Source of the DNA: an uncultured Bacteroidaceae bacterium
GTDB lineage: Bacteria; Bacteroidota; Bacteroidia; Bacteroidales; Bacteroidaceae
DNA: 28,728 nt
Reading direction: 5' to 3'
Assembly: GCA_904501945.1 (NCBI GenBank)
Contig: CAJGCU010000021.1
Location: 1 to 28,728 of the forward strand
The translations under genes and the position numbers were made by a program. The notes under the pieces are model-generated. The model did no database searches and was not told the origin of the DNA. It worked only from the letters and a program-made list of their open reading frames with translations. Shown in pieces: positions 1 to 7,598 of the stretch (its first letter is position 1; each line of letters begins with the position of its first letter).

Positions 1-1
1 C

Positions 2-1678
2 GACAGGCAGAAGATGGCAGACGGCGTGAGCCAGCTCACCGTCTTCGACAGCAAGGGCGAGATACTGGCCGAGAGGCTCTTCTTCGTCTGCCCGGATGCC
101 GATGAAGGCGACAGCATCCGCGTCATCGCCAAGACGCAGCGTCTGAAGCCCTGCGGCAAGGTGGAGCTGGAGCTGCAGTCGCAGCCCAACGCGCACCTGT
201 CCTTCTCCGCCATGGACGCGCAGACCATGACCAACGGCATGCGGGGCAACATGCAGACATGGATGCTGCTCAGCTCTGAAGTGCGAGGCTACATCCACAA
301 CGTGGGCTACTACTTCGAGGCCGACGACGAAGAACATAGAAGAAGCGCCGACCTGTTGCTGCTCACGCAGGGGTGGCGCAGGTACGACTGGGAACTGATG
401 ACGGGGCAGAGAGACTTCGAGAAGGCTCAGCCCATCGAGGACAAGTTCTATGTGTTCGGCAAGCTGAACGTTTACAGGAAGCGGAATCCCGTAAATGATG
501 TGCAGATGGAAGTCTTCCTGTACAACCATGAGGGTCAGAGCCTGACGGGCGAGACCATGACGGACGCCGAGGGAAACTACGCCTTCGCCCTTCCATTCGT
601 GGACGGGGAGTGGAAGATGCAGATTTACACCAAGAAGAACAAGAAAGGCAAGGAGAAACGGGAGACCTACTATGTGGGCATCGACCGCCAGTTCTCCCCC
701 AGGGCACGGTACATCACCCCTCAGGAAGCCGAGATACTCCATCCTCTGAAGGCCAACGCCTTCCTCCCCAGCCCCGAGGCAGATTTCCCTGATGAGGACG
801 AGGATGAGTTCATCCCCATCACAAAGAAGGACCATGTGCTGCAGAACGTGACGGTGAATGCGAAGAAACGCTACTTCACCAACGACGACTGGAAGTACAA
901 GAACGAGGCGTGGGGACGGCAGTACGCCACCCTGCACTACGACATTGACAAGGAACTGGACGCCATACTTGACCGGGGAGAAGCTGAACCGACTCTTTTT
1001 CAGTTCCTTTGCAGGAAAAACGCCCTGTTCAACAATCCGGAAGCCAAGAATTTACCTTATCCAAGAGATACATTATATACGGATGAATCTGACAAACATT
1101 TTATTATAGAGGGAAAACTGTCTTATGCCAACCGTCCTATCAAGTGGATTGTGGACAATGGAGAGACGTCCGTCGCGTTAGATTTGGAAGGAATTGATAA
1201 CATATTGCTGAAAGATACTGAAAAAGTTCTCAGTTCTCCAGTCAATTTAGTCGAATACGGCAATGATGAGAAGTTTGCTGCGGTGACCAGCAATGTTGGC
1301 GCTATAATGGACTTGCTCTTCCCTATCTATATGAGCGACATCAAGAGCGTGTTCATTGTTCCTGAAAGTAAGAAAGAAACCAGTGGTGCCGTGAGAATAT
1401 ACCTTTACACCCATCAAAAACTTCCCACCGAAAGCCAGAAAGGAGTTCGCTCTACGCATTTCCAGGGCTTTAACAAACCTTCTACGTTCCAGATGGAAGA
1501 TTACAGCATAATTCCTCCGATGGCAGATTTCCGCAGAACCATCTACTGGAATCCGAACGTGAAGACGGACGCGCAGGGCAAGGCGAAGGTGGAGTTCTTC
1601 AACAACTCGACGTGTCAGGAAATGTATATCAGTGCAGAGGGAATGACAGAGGACGGAAAAGTGCTGGTGAATGAGTAA
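2..1678 (+). CDS. C-terminal part of a large carboxypeptidase-regulatory/MG2-like surface protein (5' end outside window)
   Basis: The frame is open from base 2 with no stop, so this is the 3' part of a longer gene; the first internal ATG (14) is not a credible start. The translation has the pattern of large Bacteroidota envelope proteins with an alpha-2-macroglobulin MG2-like region followed by a degenerate carboxypeptidase-regulatory/TonB-plug-like region. It shows 'QLTVFDSKGEILAERLFFV', 'LLLTQGWRRYDW', a beta-sandwich stretch around 'VFLYNHEGQSLTGETMTDAEGNYAF', and the closing 'RRTIYWNPNVKTDAQGKAKVEFFNN'. Such proteins are usually periplasmic or surface-exposed; their exact role is unknown. 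Composition is uneven: about 1-1000 and 1540-1678 are GC-rich with G/C third positions, while about 1000-1530 is clearly AT-richer. It converges on murF with only 10 bases between the stops and no clear terminator. Confidence 0.75.
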   Translation, partial: DRQKMADGVSQLTVFDSKGEILAERLFFVCPDADEGDSIRVIAKTQRLKPCGKVELELQSQPNAHLSFSAMDAQTMTNGMRGNMQTWMLLSSEVRGYIHNVGYYFEADDEEHRRSADLLLLTQGWRRYDWELMTGQRDFEKAQPIEDKFYVFGKLNVYRKRNPVNDVQMEVFLYNHEGQSLTGETMTDAEGNYAFALPFVDGEWKMQIYTKKNKKGKEKRETYYVGIDRQFSPRARYITPQEAEILHPLKANAFLPSPEADFPDEDEDEFIPITKKDHVLQNVTVNAKKRYFTNDDWKYKNEAWGRQYATLHYDIDKELDAILDRGEAEPTLFQFLCRKNALFNNPEAKNLPYPRDTLYTDESDKHFIIEGKLSYANRPIKWIVDNGETSVALDLEGIDNILLKDTEKVLSSPVNLVEYGNDEKFAAVTSNVGAIMDLLFPIYMSDIKSVFIVPESKKETSGAVRIYLYTHQKLPTESQKGVRSTHFQGFNKPSTFQMEDYSIIPPMADFRRTIYWNPNVKTDAQGKAKVEFFNNSTCQEMYISAEGMTEDGKVLVNE

Positions 1679-1688
1679 GAGGTGGCTT

Positions 1689-3002
1689 TTACAGGAGCTC
1701 TACGACTTGTATGAGCTTGGTGCTATTTGATCCCTTGATAAGTATGGTGTGTTCCTGAGGTTGATGGGCAATGATGGCTTCTTTTACTTCGTTGACATTC
1801 TTAAATGTCTTGTATTCATCGGGATGCGTGGTTCTGCCAAACTCTTCTCCTACTAGCCAAACGCATTCGAAACCGCATGTCTGAAGCAGTTCGACAATCT
1901 TTTGGTGTTCCTCTGCGCTGGCTTCTCCCAGCTCTTTCATGTCTCCCAAGATGCACATTTTTTGGTTGACTTTCATCAGACGGAAATTGTCTAATGCTGC
2001 TTTCATGCTGGTAGGATTGGCGTTGTAGGCATCGACAATGAGACGGTTTTTTTCTGTGACGGTTAGCTGGCTTCGATTGTTGGTGGGTACATATTCTTCT
2101 AAAGCAGCATTGATATCTTCGTCGGGTACGGCAAAGAATGTTCCGATGCAGGCAGCAGCCAGTGCATTGTCAAGGTTGTAGCTTCCAATGAGTTGGGTTT
2201 GTACGGTTAGACGGTTGTCCGTTGTCCGTTGTCCGTTGGACCATTGGAACTTCAGGAAAGGATTGCACTCCAGCAGTTCGCCCTGTGTCAGCAGTTCGTC
2301 ATTTGCTTGCTGTCCGTATCTGATGAGGCGCAGTCCTGTGCTGATGGCTTGCAGATGAGGGTTGTCGTTGTTGATGAAGACCGTCCCGCAGTCTTCTCTC
2401 AAAAAGTCATAGAGTTCTCCCTTGGTGCGTATGACCCCCTCAAAAGAACCGAAGCCCAGCAGGTGAGCCTTGCCAACATTGGTGATGATGCCATAGTCGG
2501 GCTGCACAATCTCTGTCAGCGCCTTGATTTCGCCTGGATGGTTGGCTCCCATTTCGATGACGGCTATCTGGTGCTCCTTGTTCAGCTGGAGCAATGTTTT
2601 GGGCACACCGATATGGTTGTTGAGGTTACCTTGTGTGTAGAGCACGTTGTATTTCTTTTTCAGGACTGCGGCAATCAACTCCTTTGTTGTTGTCTTTCCA
2701 TTGGTGCCTGTGATGCCTATGATGGTTGTGCCGAGGCTTGTTCGGTGCAGCTGGGCCAGTTGCTGGAGGGTGCTCAGTACATCTTCCACGACGATGAGCC
2801 TCTCGTCCCCCGCTTCTGTATATTCCTGTTCGTCGATGATGGCGAAGGCTGCCCCTTGCTCTAATGCAGCCTTGGCGTAGGCATTCCCGTTAAAGTTTTC
2901 TCCTTTTAAAGCAAAGAAAATGGAATCTTGGGGCACATCGCGGCTATCGGTCGTGATGATGGGATGCTGAAGAAATATATTGTATAATTCTTTGATATTC
3001 AT
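1689..3002 (-). CDS. murF: UDP-N-acetylmuramoyl-tripeptide--D-alanyl-D-alanine ligase
   Basis: MurF adds D-Ala-D-Ala to the UDP-MurNAc-tripeptide, the last cytoplasmic step of peptidoglycan precursor synthesis. From the ATG at 3002 the protein has 437 residues, a normal length. It shows the N-terminal 'TTDSRDVPQDSIFFALKGENFNGN' uridine-binding domain, the ATP loop 'GITGTNGKTTTKE' near residues 96-108, 'VIEMGANHPGEIKAL' (148-162), 'ITNVGKAHLLGFGS' and the C-terminal 'VDAYNANPTSMKAAL'. A TTG at 3041 would add 13 residues encoded by a heptamer repeat, so the ATG is preferred. It is the last gene of folP-cdaA-murF, starting 40 nt after the cdaA stop. Odd feature: residues about 255-264 (SNGQRTTDNR) are encoded by three tandem heptamers, where other MurF proteins run straight into the 'TQLIGSYNLDNA' strand. 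Confidence 0.95.
   Translation of the reverse strand: MNIKELYNIFLQHPIITTDSRDVPQDSIFFALKGENFNGNAYAKAALEQGAAFAIIDEQEYTEAGDERLIVVEDVLSTLQQLAQLHRTSLGTTIIGITGTNGKTTTKELIAAVLKKKYNVLYTQGNLNNHIGVPKTLLQLNKEHQIAVIEMGANHPGEIKALTEIVQPDYGIITNVGKAHLLGFGSFEGVIRTKGELYDFLREDCGTVFINNDNPHLQAISTGLRLIRYGQQANDELLTQGELLECNPFLKFQWSNGQRTTDNRLTVQTQLIGSYNLDNALAAACIGTFFAVPDEDINAALEEYVPTNNRSQLTVTEKNRLIVDAYNANPTSMKAALDNFRLMKVNQKMCILGDMKELGEASAEEHQKIVELLQTCGFECVWLVGEEFGRTTHPDEYKTFKNVNEVKEAIIAHQPQEHTILIKGSNSTKLIQVVELL
2215..2238. repeat. In-frame heptamer tandem repeat inside murF
   Basis: Three perfect copies of TTGTCCG (2215-2235) plus TTG, read on the + strand. They lie within the murF coding sequence, where the complement encodes GQRTTDN. 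Three 7-bp units make 21 bases, so the reading frame is kept. A degenerate version of the same heptamer lies in front of the same gene at 3013-3040. Confidence 0.85.
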
Positions 3003-3012
3003 TTTTTTTGTA

Positions 3013-3040
3013 TTGTCTGTTGCCTGTTGTCCGTTGTCCA
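3013..3040. repeat. Heptamer repeat in the murF leader
   Basis: Four in-register 7-mers on the + strand: TTGTCTG, TTGCCTG, TTGTCCG, TTGTCCA. They fill most of the 39-nt gap between the cdaA stop and the murF ATG. They match the heptamer found inside murF. The TTG at 3041 that could be read as an upstream murF start belongs to this repeat. Confidence 0.8.
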
Positions 3041-3041
3041 A

Positions 3042-3812
3042 TTACAAAGCGTTCTTCAGATAGCTTTCCAGCTCGTTGATGGCAAGTTTAAGGTGGAATG
3101 CTCCGCCTTGCGCAACACTGATGGCTCCTGTTTCTTCGCTTACGATGATGGCGATGGCATCACTTTGCGAGGTGATGCCAAGAGCAGCTCTATGACGGAG
3201 TCCTAACTCTTTGGGAATATTGAGGTTGTGACTGACGGGAAGGATGCAGCCGGCTGCCATGATACGGTTGCGGCTGATAATCATCGCTCCATCGTGAAGT
3301 GGCGAATTTTTGAAGAAGATATTCTTGATGAGTTCTGTACTGATGTTGGCATCGATGGTTTCGCCCGATTTGATGATATCGGTCAGTGACATCTCTCGTT
3401 CTAGGATGATGAGTGCGCCTGTCATGTTCTTGCTCATGCTGTCGCAGGCAAGTACAATGCGCATAATCTGCTGGTCTTCATCGTTTTCTCCTGCACCAGG
3501 CCTCTTTTTGAAGAAAAAGCGTGCGATGGCGTTTAGTCGTCTTTGTGAACCTAATGTCAGGAAAAAACGGCGTATTTCTTCCTGAAAGAGAATGATGAGT
3601 GCAAGGACTCCTACGCTGACAAGTTTATCGAAGATGCTGCCTAAAAGCTTCATCTCCAGAATCTGTGACACGACAATCCATGTAACAATGAAGACGAGGA
3701 TGCCATAAAAGATGTTTAGCGAACCCGATGATTTCATCAGTCGCCATACATAATACAATAGCAGGGCGACGAGAAGAATGTCTATTGCGTCTTTTATTTC
3801 GAAGTTAAACAC
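3042..3812 (-). CDS. cdaA: Membrane diadenylate cyclase (c-di-AMP synthase), CdaA type
   Basis: CdaA condenses two ATP into cyclic di-AMP, a second messenger tied to potassium and cell-wall homeostasis. Three hydrophobic segments near the N-terminus (residues about 10-25, 33-51 and 62-77) are followed by 'LFQEEIRRFFLTLGS' and the DAC catalytic domain. The domain has the DGA motif in 'PLHDGAMIISRNR' (D174-G175-A176) and the RHR motif in 'GLRHRAALGIT' (R206-H207-R208), so it looks active. Length, 256 aa, is typical. The start is GTG at 3812; the in-frame codons upstream reach a stop at 3830-3828 with no ATG, so GTG is the only reasonable choice. It starts 22 nt after the folP stop and probably shares its transcript. 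The neighbours (folate, MurF) fit a growth and cell-wall operon. Confidence 0.93.
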   Translation of the reverse strand: MFNFEIKDAIDILLVALLLYYVWRLMKSSGSLNIFYGILVFIVTWIVVSQILEMKLLGSIFDKLVSVGVLALIILFQEEIRRFFLTLGSQRRLNAIARFFFKKRPGAGENDEDQQIMRIVLACDSMSKNMTGALIILEREMSLTDIIKSGETIDANISTELIKNIFFKNSPLHDGAMIISRNRIMAAGCILPVSHNLNIPKELGLRHRAALGITSQSDAIAIIVSEETGAISVAQGGAFHLKLAINELESYLKNAL

Positions 3813-3834
3813 GTGATGAAAAGTGATTTATGGG

Positions 3835-4683
3835 TTAAAAATGTAATGTTTTCTGGACGATTTTGATGACTTCGGCACAGGCTTTGACATCGTGTACACG
3901 GAGGATGTTGGCACCTTTCAGCAATGCCAGAGTATGGAGGGCGGATGTGCCGTTGAGTGCTTGTTGGGGTGTTGATTCCAATAGATTGTAAACCATGCTT
4001 TTGCGTGAAAGGCCGACTAAGATGGGCAATTCGAAAATCTTCAGCATTTCTTGATGCTGGAGCAGTTCATAATTGTGGTCGATGGTCTTGGCGAATCCGT
4101 ATCCGGGGTCGAGAATGATGTCTTTTTGTCCGAGGTCTCGCAGCCTTTGTACTTTTTCAGCAAAATACAGCATGATTTCTTTCATTAAATTCTCATAATG
4201 AGCCTCTTGCTGCATGTTTTGCGGCGTTCCTTTCATGTGCATCAAGACATAAGGGACACCTAATCTTGCGACGGTTAAGAACATATTGCAGTCGAGTTCT
4301 CCGCCTGAAATGTCGTTGATGATGTCGGCTCCTAATTCCTCTACACACATTTTCGCTACATCGGCACGGAATGTGTCGATGCTGACAGGAATGCCGGGTG
4401 CTTCTTCTCGCAGCACTTTCATCCCTTTTCTCAGCCGCTCCATCTCTTCCGACACAGACACGTCATCGGCTCCCGGACGTGAAGAATAGGCACCGAGGTC
4501 AATCATTTGTCCTCCCTCATCGACAATCTTCCTCACTTGCAGTCGGATGCTTTCCTCCGTCAGTTTCCTGCTGTCGGAGTAAAAAGAGTCGGGGGTGATG
4601 TTGAGGATGCCCATGATATGAGGCTCCGCAAGGTCTATCAGTCTGCCACTGACATTGATGGTATATGGGTTCAGTCCTTCCAT
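3835..4683 (-). CDS. folP: Dihydropteroate synthase
   Basis: FolP joins p-aminobenzoate to dihydropterin pyrophosphate in folate synthesis and is the sulfonamide target. From the ATG at 4683 it has 282 residues, normal for the family. Motifs in order: 'MGILNITPDSFYSDSRK' (24-40), 'IDLGAYSSRPGADDVS' (pterin-pocket region), 'VSIDTFRADVAK', 'INDISGGELD', 'LMHMKGTPQNM', 'ILDPGYGFAKT', 'ILVGLSRKSMV' and the final 'GTSALHTLALLKGANILRVHDV'. A longer reading to 4791 adds a 36-residue hydrophobic stretch that does not resemble FolP, so the inner ATG is used. It is the first gene of the minus-strand folP-cdaA-murF operon and is divergent from the GH105 gene. Confidence 0.94.
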   Translation of the reverse strand: MEGLNPYTINVSGRLIDLAEPHIMGILNITPDSFYSDSRKLTEESIRLQVRKIVDEGGQMIDLGAYSSRPGADDVSVSEEMERLRKGMKVLREEAPGIPVSIDTFRADVAKMCVEELGADIINDISGGELDCNMFLTVARLGVPYVLMHMKGTPQNMQQEAHYENLMKEIMLYFAEKVQRLRDLGQKDIILDPGYGFAKTIDHNYELLQHQEMLKIFELPILVGLSRKSMVYNLLESTPQQALNGTSALHTLALLKGANILRVHDVKACAEVIKIVQKTLHF

Positions 4684-4688
4684 TGTTG

Positions 4689-4696
4689 CAAAGTTA
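4689..4696 (-). promoter_or_regulatory. Possible -7 box of the folP operon
   Basis: Read on the minus strand, 4696-4689 is TAACTTTG, matching the Bacteroidota -7 consensus TAnnTTTG. It ends only 5 nt before the folP ATG, so the transcript would be leaderless or nearly so. No clear TTTG -33 box is seen at the usual distance, so this is tentative. Confidence 0.4.
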
Positions 4697-4801
4697 CAAA
4701 ATAAAGTGAAAAAGAAAACTGAAAAATAAAGAATCTTTTGTTTTATATTTAAGAGAAATGAAAAATGTGGATGTTGACAAAGAAAACTCATATTTTTTCT
4801 A

Positions 4802-4809
4802 TATCTTTG
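4802..4809 (+). promoter_or_regulatory. -7 box of the GH105 operon
   Basis: TATCTTTG matches TAnnTTTG and lies 21 nt before the ATG at 4831. A TTGAC lies upstream at 4774-4778, slightly farther away than the usual -33 spacing. The box falls downstream of the ATG at 4765, which argues against that longer start. Confidence 0.5.
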
Positions 4810-4830
4810 TGGCGACTAATTAAAAGGCGC

Positions 4831-6129
4831 ATGAAGCATTTTTTTCTTTACCTTTTGGGAATTATTTTTCCATTGTATGTGTTCGCTCAGCCTTCTCAGG
4901 ACGAGGTGATGAAGGCCCTGGAGCTTGCCAATGACTATTTCATCGGCAGAAATCCGGATCCAGGGAAACCGACCTTCGTGAAGAAAGAACGCCCGTCTAA
5001 TCTGTGGACTCGTGGTGTTTATTTCGAAGGGTTGTCTGCTTTGACCGAATTGGAACGGCTGATAGGGAATGACGTGAAGCATCAGGAGTATTACCGCTAT
5101 ATTTATCGATGGGGAACAGCGCATGATTGGACACCTCGCAACGGCGTGGCGACTCGTGATGCGGATGACTATTGTTGTAGTCAGACTTATCTGGATATGT
5201 ACATGATGCCGCAGCCCTCTTCTGAAACGGTTTATCTGACGGAGAAATGGGACATGGTGACTCCGACTCGGCAATGTCTCGACAACCTGATTGCGGCTGA
5301 AGATACGCCGTGGATTGCTGGTGGACAGATGAAGTCTAAGGGCAGCGATGGCGACTGGACGTGGATTGATGCTATCCAGATGGGACTCCCCGTTTTCTCC
5401 AAGATGGCTCGTCTTTGTTTCCTTGCGGGCGACAGGAATGCTTCTCGATATACAGAAAAAGGGTGGAATATGTATGAAACCACCCGTGATGAGATAGGTG
5501 GAGGACTGTATAACGCTGCTGATGCGCTTTGGTGGCGCGACAAGGATTTTGTTCCGCCTTACACTGAGCCCAATGGCGAAGATTGCTATTGGAGTCGTGG
5601 CAATGGGTGGGTGTATGCTGCTCTTGTGCGAGCCATGGATGCTATGCTGATTGCAAAGCGTGCGGAAGCTCCTCATTTTCAGGAGCCTTTGGGCGAGAGA
5701 AAGTGGAAGAATATTGGTGAGGACGAACATTTTAATGATTATCGCAAAGACTATCTCGCCATGACCAAGGCGCTGCTGGAGTGTCAGCGAGCAGACCGCT
5801 TCTGGAATGTTTCGCTGCACGATGGGAATCATTATGGCGGCAAGGAACTTTCTGGTACAGCTCTCTTCATTTACGGCATGGCATGGGGTGTTCGTCATGG
5901 ATACCTTTCCAAGAAGACCTATCTTCCAGTCATCTATCAGACATGGGATGCCATGGTGAAAGAATGCTTGCATCAGAATGGCTTCCTGGGCTATGTGCAG
6001 GGTACAGGAAAAGAACCCAAGGATTCCCAGCCTGTTACCTATGACAAATCTCCTGATTTCGATGATTATGCTTTAGGTTGCTTCCTCCTTTGTGGAACAG
6101 AAATCGTTAGACTTATCAATCAACAATAA
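4831..6129 (+). CDS. GH105 (GH88-like) unsaturated rhamnogalacturonyl hydrolase, secreted
   Basis: Enzymes of this family hydrolyse the unsaturated uronic acid left by pectate or rhamnogalacturonan lyases, by water addition to the double bond. The 432-aa protein starts with a signal peptide (MKHFFLYLLGIIFPLYVFA, then QPSQ). The rest reads as an (alpha/alpha)6 barrel with 'NLWTRGVYFEGLSALTEL', 'DWTWIDAIQMGLPVFSKMA' (D180 aligns with the catalytic Asp of YteR-like enzymes), 'WSRGNGWVYAALVRAMD' (RGNGW at 256-260) and 'SGTALFIYGMAWGVRHGYL'. The ATG at 4765 would put 22 polar and basic residues in front of the signal peptide and lies upstream of the -7 box, so 4831 is used. Nine bases separate it from the DUF4837 gene. 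The GH2 and CE12 genes nearby support an RG-I substrate. Confidence 0.88.
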   Translation: MKHFFLYLLGIIFPLYVFAQPSQDEVMKALELANDYFIGRNPDPGKPTFVKKERPSNLWTRGVYFEGLSALTELERLIGNDVKHQEYYRYIYRWGTAHDWTPRNGVATRDADDYCCSQTYLDMYMMPQPSSETVYLTEKWDMVTPTRQCLDNLIAAEDTPWIAGGQMKSKGSDGDWTWIDAIQMGLPVFSKMARLCFLAGDRNASRYTEKGWNMYETTRDEIGGGLYNAADALWWRDKDFVPPYTEPNGEDCYWSRGNGWVYAALVRAMDAMLIAKRAEAPHFQEPLGERKWKNIGEDEHFNDYRKDYLAMTKALLECQRADRFWNVSLHDGNHYGGKELSGTALFIYGMAWGVRHGYLSKKTYLPVIYQTWDAMVKECLHQNGFLGYVQGTGKEPKDSQPVTYDKSPDFDDYALGCFLLCGTEIVRLINQQ

Positions 6130-6138
6130 CATATCAAC

Positions 6139-7116
6139 ATGAAAAAAGTTGTATATATATTAATGTGTATGTGTCTGGTCCTGAGTGCTTGTGATTCGGA
6201 ACAAACAACAAAAAAGAAGGCTAAGAAAAAGGCTGTTACGGCAAAAGTTCAGAGCGCTCCTTACGAATTGCTCGTTGTGGCCAACAAGGATTGGCTCAAG
6301 ACTGGTGCTGGGCAGAGCTTGATTCAGATTGTAGAAGCCCCAGTGGAGGTGCTGCCGCAAATTGAACCTAATTTTCGTGTTACCAGTGTTAATCCCGAAG
6401 CATTCAATGGCGTGTTCCGTACGTATGCCAACATTGTCTGTGCTGATGTAGATAAAAAGTACAAGGAACCGGAATTGCGTATGGCAACGAATGTTTATGC
6501 CCGTCCGCAAAAAGTGCTGTATGTCAATGCGCCCGACAACAGTAGCTTTGAGAAGTATATGGCAGAATGTGGCAAGATGATACTTCGCGAACTGAACGAA
6601 AACGAATTTTCTCGTGAACGAGGATTGCTTGCCAGGCAATTTAATGGTGCGGTTCAGCGACAGGCAAAGAAGCAGTTTGGCATCGACATCAAGGTTTCGC
6701 AGGACATTGATGACATGAAGACGGGAAAGGATTTTTTGTGGGCCTCGGCCAGCAAGCAGGAGTTCCGTCAGAACGTGTGCCTTTACACTTTGCCATTGTC
6801 AACCCTCTCGTTTGCAGAGGCTCGTGATTCGGTGATGAAAATCAACATCCCTGGAGGCAGGGAAGACCAGTGGATGGAAACAGACAGGCGTACTGTGATT
6901 ACGGATGAAATCACCAGAAATGATTTGGTTGTGATTCGTGGACTTTGGGGAATGAGGAATGATGCGATGGGTGGTCCTTTTGTGTGCTATTGCTATGCCG
7001 ACACGTTGCACAACCGTTTTCTTGTAGCCGAGGGGTTTGTGTACGCTCCTGAAGAGAAGAAACGCCCCATCATGCGACAGCTAGAAGCCGCTTTGCAGAC
7101 AGTTGCATTGCAGTGA
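6139..7116 (+). CDS. DUF4837 family lipoprotein
   Basis: A 325-aa protein with a lipoprotein signal (hydrophobic stretch ending 'LVLSAC', Cys18), then a short Lys-rich linker (KKKAKKKAVTAK) and a soluble domain. It matches my recollection of the Bacteroidota-specific DUF4837 family: 'APYELLVVANKDWL', a central 'NVYARPQKVLYVNAPD', 'INIPGGREDQWMETDRRTVITDEI' and 'GLWGMRNDAMGGPFVCY'. The function of the family is unknown. The lipobox predicts membrane anchoring; there is an Asp-Ser after the Cys rather than a run of acidic residues, so surface export is uncertain. It follows the GH105 gene by 9 nt and is probably cotranscribed. That need not mean a role in pectin use, since DUF4837 genes also occur in other contexts. 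Confidence 0.8.
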   Translation: MKKVVYILMCMCLVLSACDSEQTTKKKAKKKAVTAKVQSAPYELLVVANKDWLKTGAGQSLIQIVEAPVEVLPQIEPNFRVTSVNPEAFNGVFRTYANIVCADVDKKYKEPELRMATNVYARPQKVLYVNAPDNSSFEKYMAECGKMILRELNENEFSRERGLLARQFNGAVQRQAKKQFGIDIKVSQDIDDMKTGKDFLWASASKQEFRQNVCLYTLPLSTLSFAEARDSVMKINIPGGREDQWMETDRRTVITDEITRNDLVVIRGLWGMRNDAMGGPFVCYCYADTLHNRFLVAEGFVYAPEEKKRPIMRQLEAALQTVALQ

Positions 7117-7181
7117 AAGTAGGATGATACCTAATGATACAAATGAATTGTAGGGGGAATTTTCATTTTCTCTACTTAAAA

Positions 7182-7214
7182 TTTGGTATGTAACGAAAAC
7201 TTTTCCTACATTTG
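7182..7214 (+). promoter_or_regulatory. Promoter of the ferredoxin gene
   Basis: TTTG at 7182-7185, 21 bases, then TACATTTG at 7207-7214: a close match to the Bacteroidota TTTG / TAnnTTTG promoter. The leader to the ATG at 7255 would be about 33-35 nt and AT-rich, as expected for a highly expressed gene. Confidence 0.7.
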
Positions 7215-7254
7215 CATCGACAAAATTAAAAAATAATTATAAAAAGAAAATATT

Positions 7255-7428
7255 ATGGCTTACGTAATTAGTGACGATTGTGTAATGTGTGGAACTTGCG
7301 CTGGCGAGTGCCCATCAGGTGCTATCAACGAAGGTGATGGCAAGTATGTAATTGATGCAGACGCTTGTGTTGACTGCGGTACTTGTGTTGACGCTTGTCC
7401 TGCAGGTGCTATCGCTCCAGGCGAATAA
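7255..7428 (+). CDS. Small 2[4Fe-4S] ferredoxin
   Basis: A 57-aa protein with two bacterial-type [4Fe-4S] cluster motifs, 'CVMCGTCAGECP' and 'CVDCGTCVDACP', in the usual tandem pseudo-symmetric arrangement. It is a soluble electron carrier, expected to serve anaerobic reactions such as pyruvate:ferredoxin oxidoreductase or hydrogenase. The gene has its own good promoter and a strong terminator, so it is a single-gene unit, and its codon use suggests high expression. Length and cysteine spacing are standard, and nothing links it to the polysaccharide enzymes on either side. Confidence 0.96.
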   Translation: MAYVISDDCVMCGTCAGECPSGAINEGDGKYVIDADACVDCGTCVDACPAGAIAPGE

Positions 7429-7471
7429 TTGGCAGTTCCCGACAACAATTGTTGTACAAGTTTTTTGATTT

Positions 7472-7507
7472 AGCGGCATTCTCCACTGGAGCTTGCCGCT
7501 TTTTTTT
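7472..7507 (+). terminator. Intrinsic terminator after the ferredoxin gene
   Basis: Stem AGCGGCA (7472-7478) pairs with TGCCGCT (7494-7500), with an inner CTCCA/TGGAG pairing, followed directly by seven T (7501-7507). Just upstream, 7442-7455 is a perfect 14-bp palindrome (ACAACAATTGTTGT) that may form a second hairpin. Confidence 0.85.
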
Positions 7508-7569
7508 GTGCTTTTTCATTAAAAGATGAATTTATATGCAGTAGTAGCCATACTTTCAGATTTTTCATG

Positions 7570-7577
7570 TATTTTTG
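7570..7577 (+). promoter_or_regulatory. -7 box of the GH2-CE12 operon
   Basis: TATTTTTG matches TAnnTTTG, 21 nt before the ATG at 7599. The -33 region has no clear TTTG. The TTG inside this box (7575) could be read as an upstream start, but as promoter DNA it should not be translated. Confidence 0.45.
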
Positions 7578-7598
7578 CAGAAAATATGGTTAAAAGAC

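Noticed and set aside
4684..4791. Longer folP start at 4791
   Set aside because: The added residues are hydrophobic and unlike FolP, and would overlap the divergent promoter region; the ATG at 4683 gives the normal length.
4816..5973. Long minus-strand frame opposite the GH105 gene
   Set aside because: A shadow of the GH105 gene; no motif, and the opposite strand has all family signatures.
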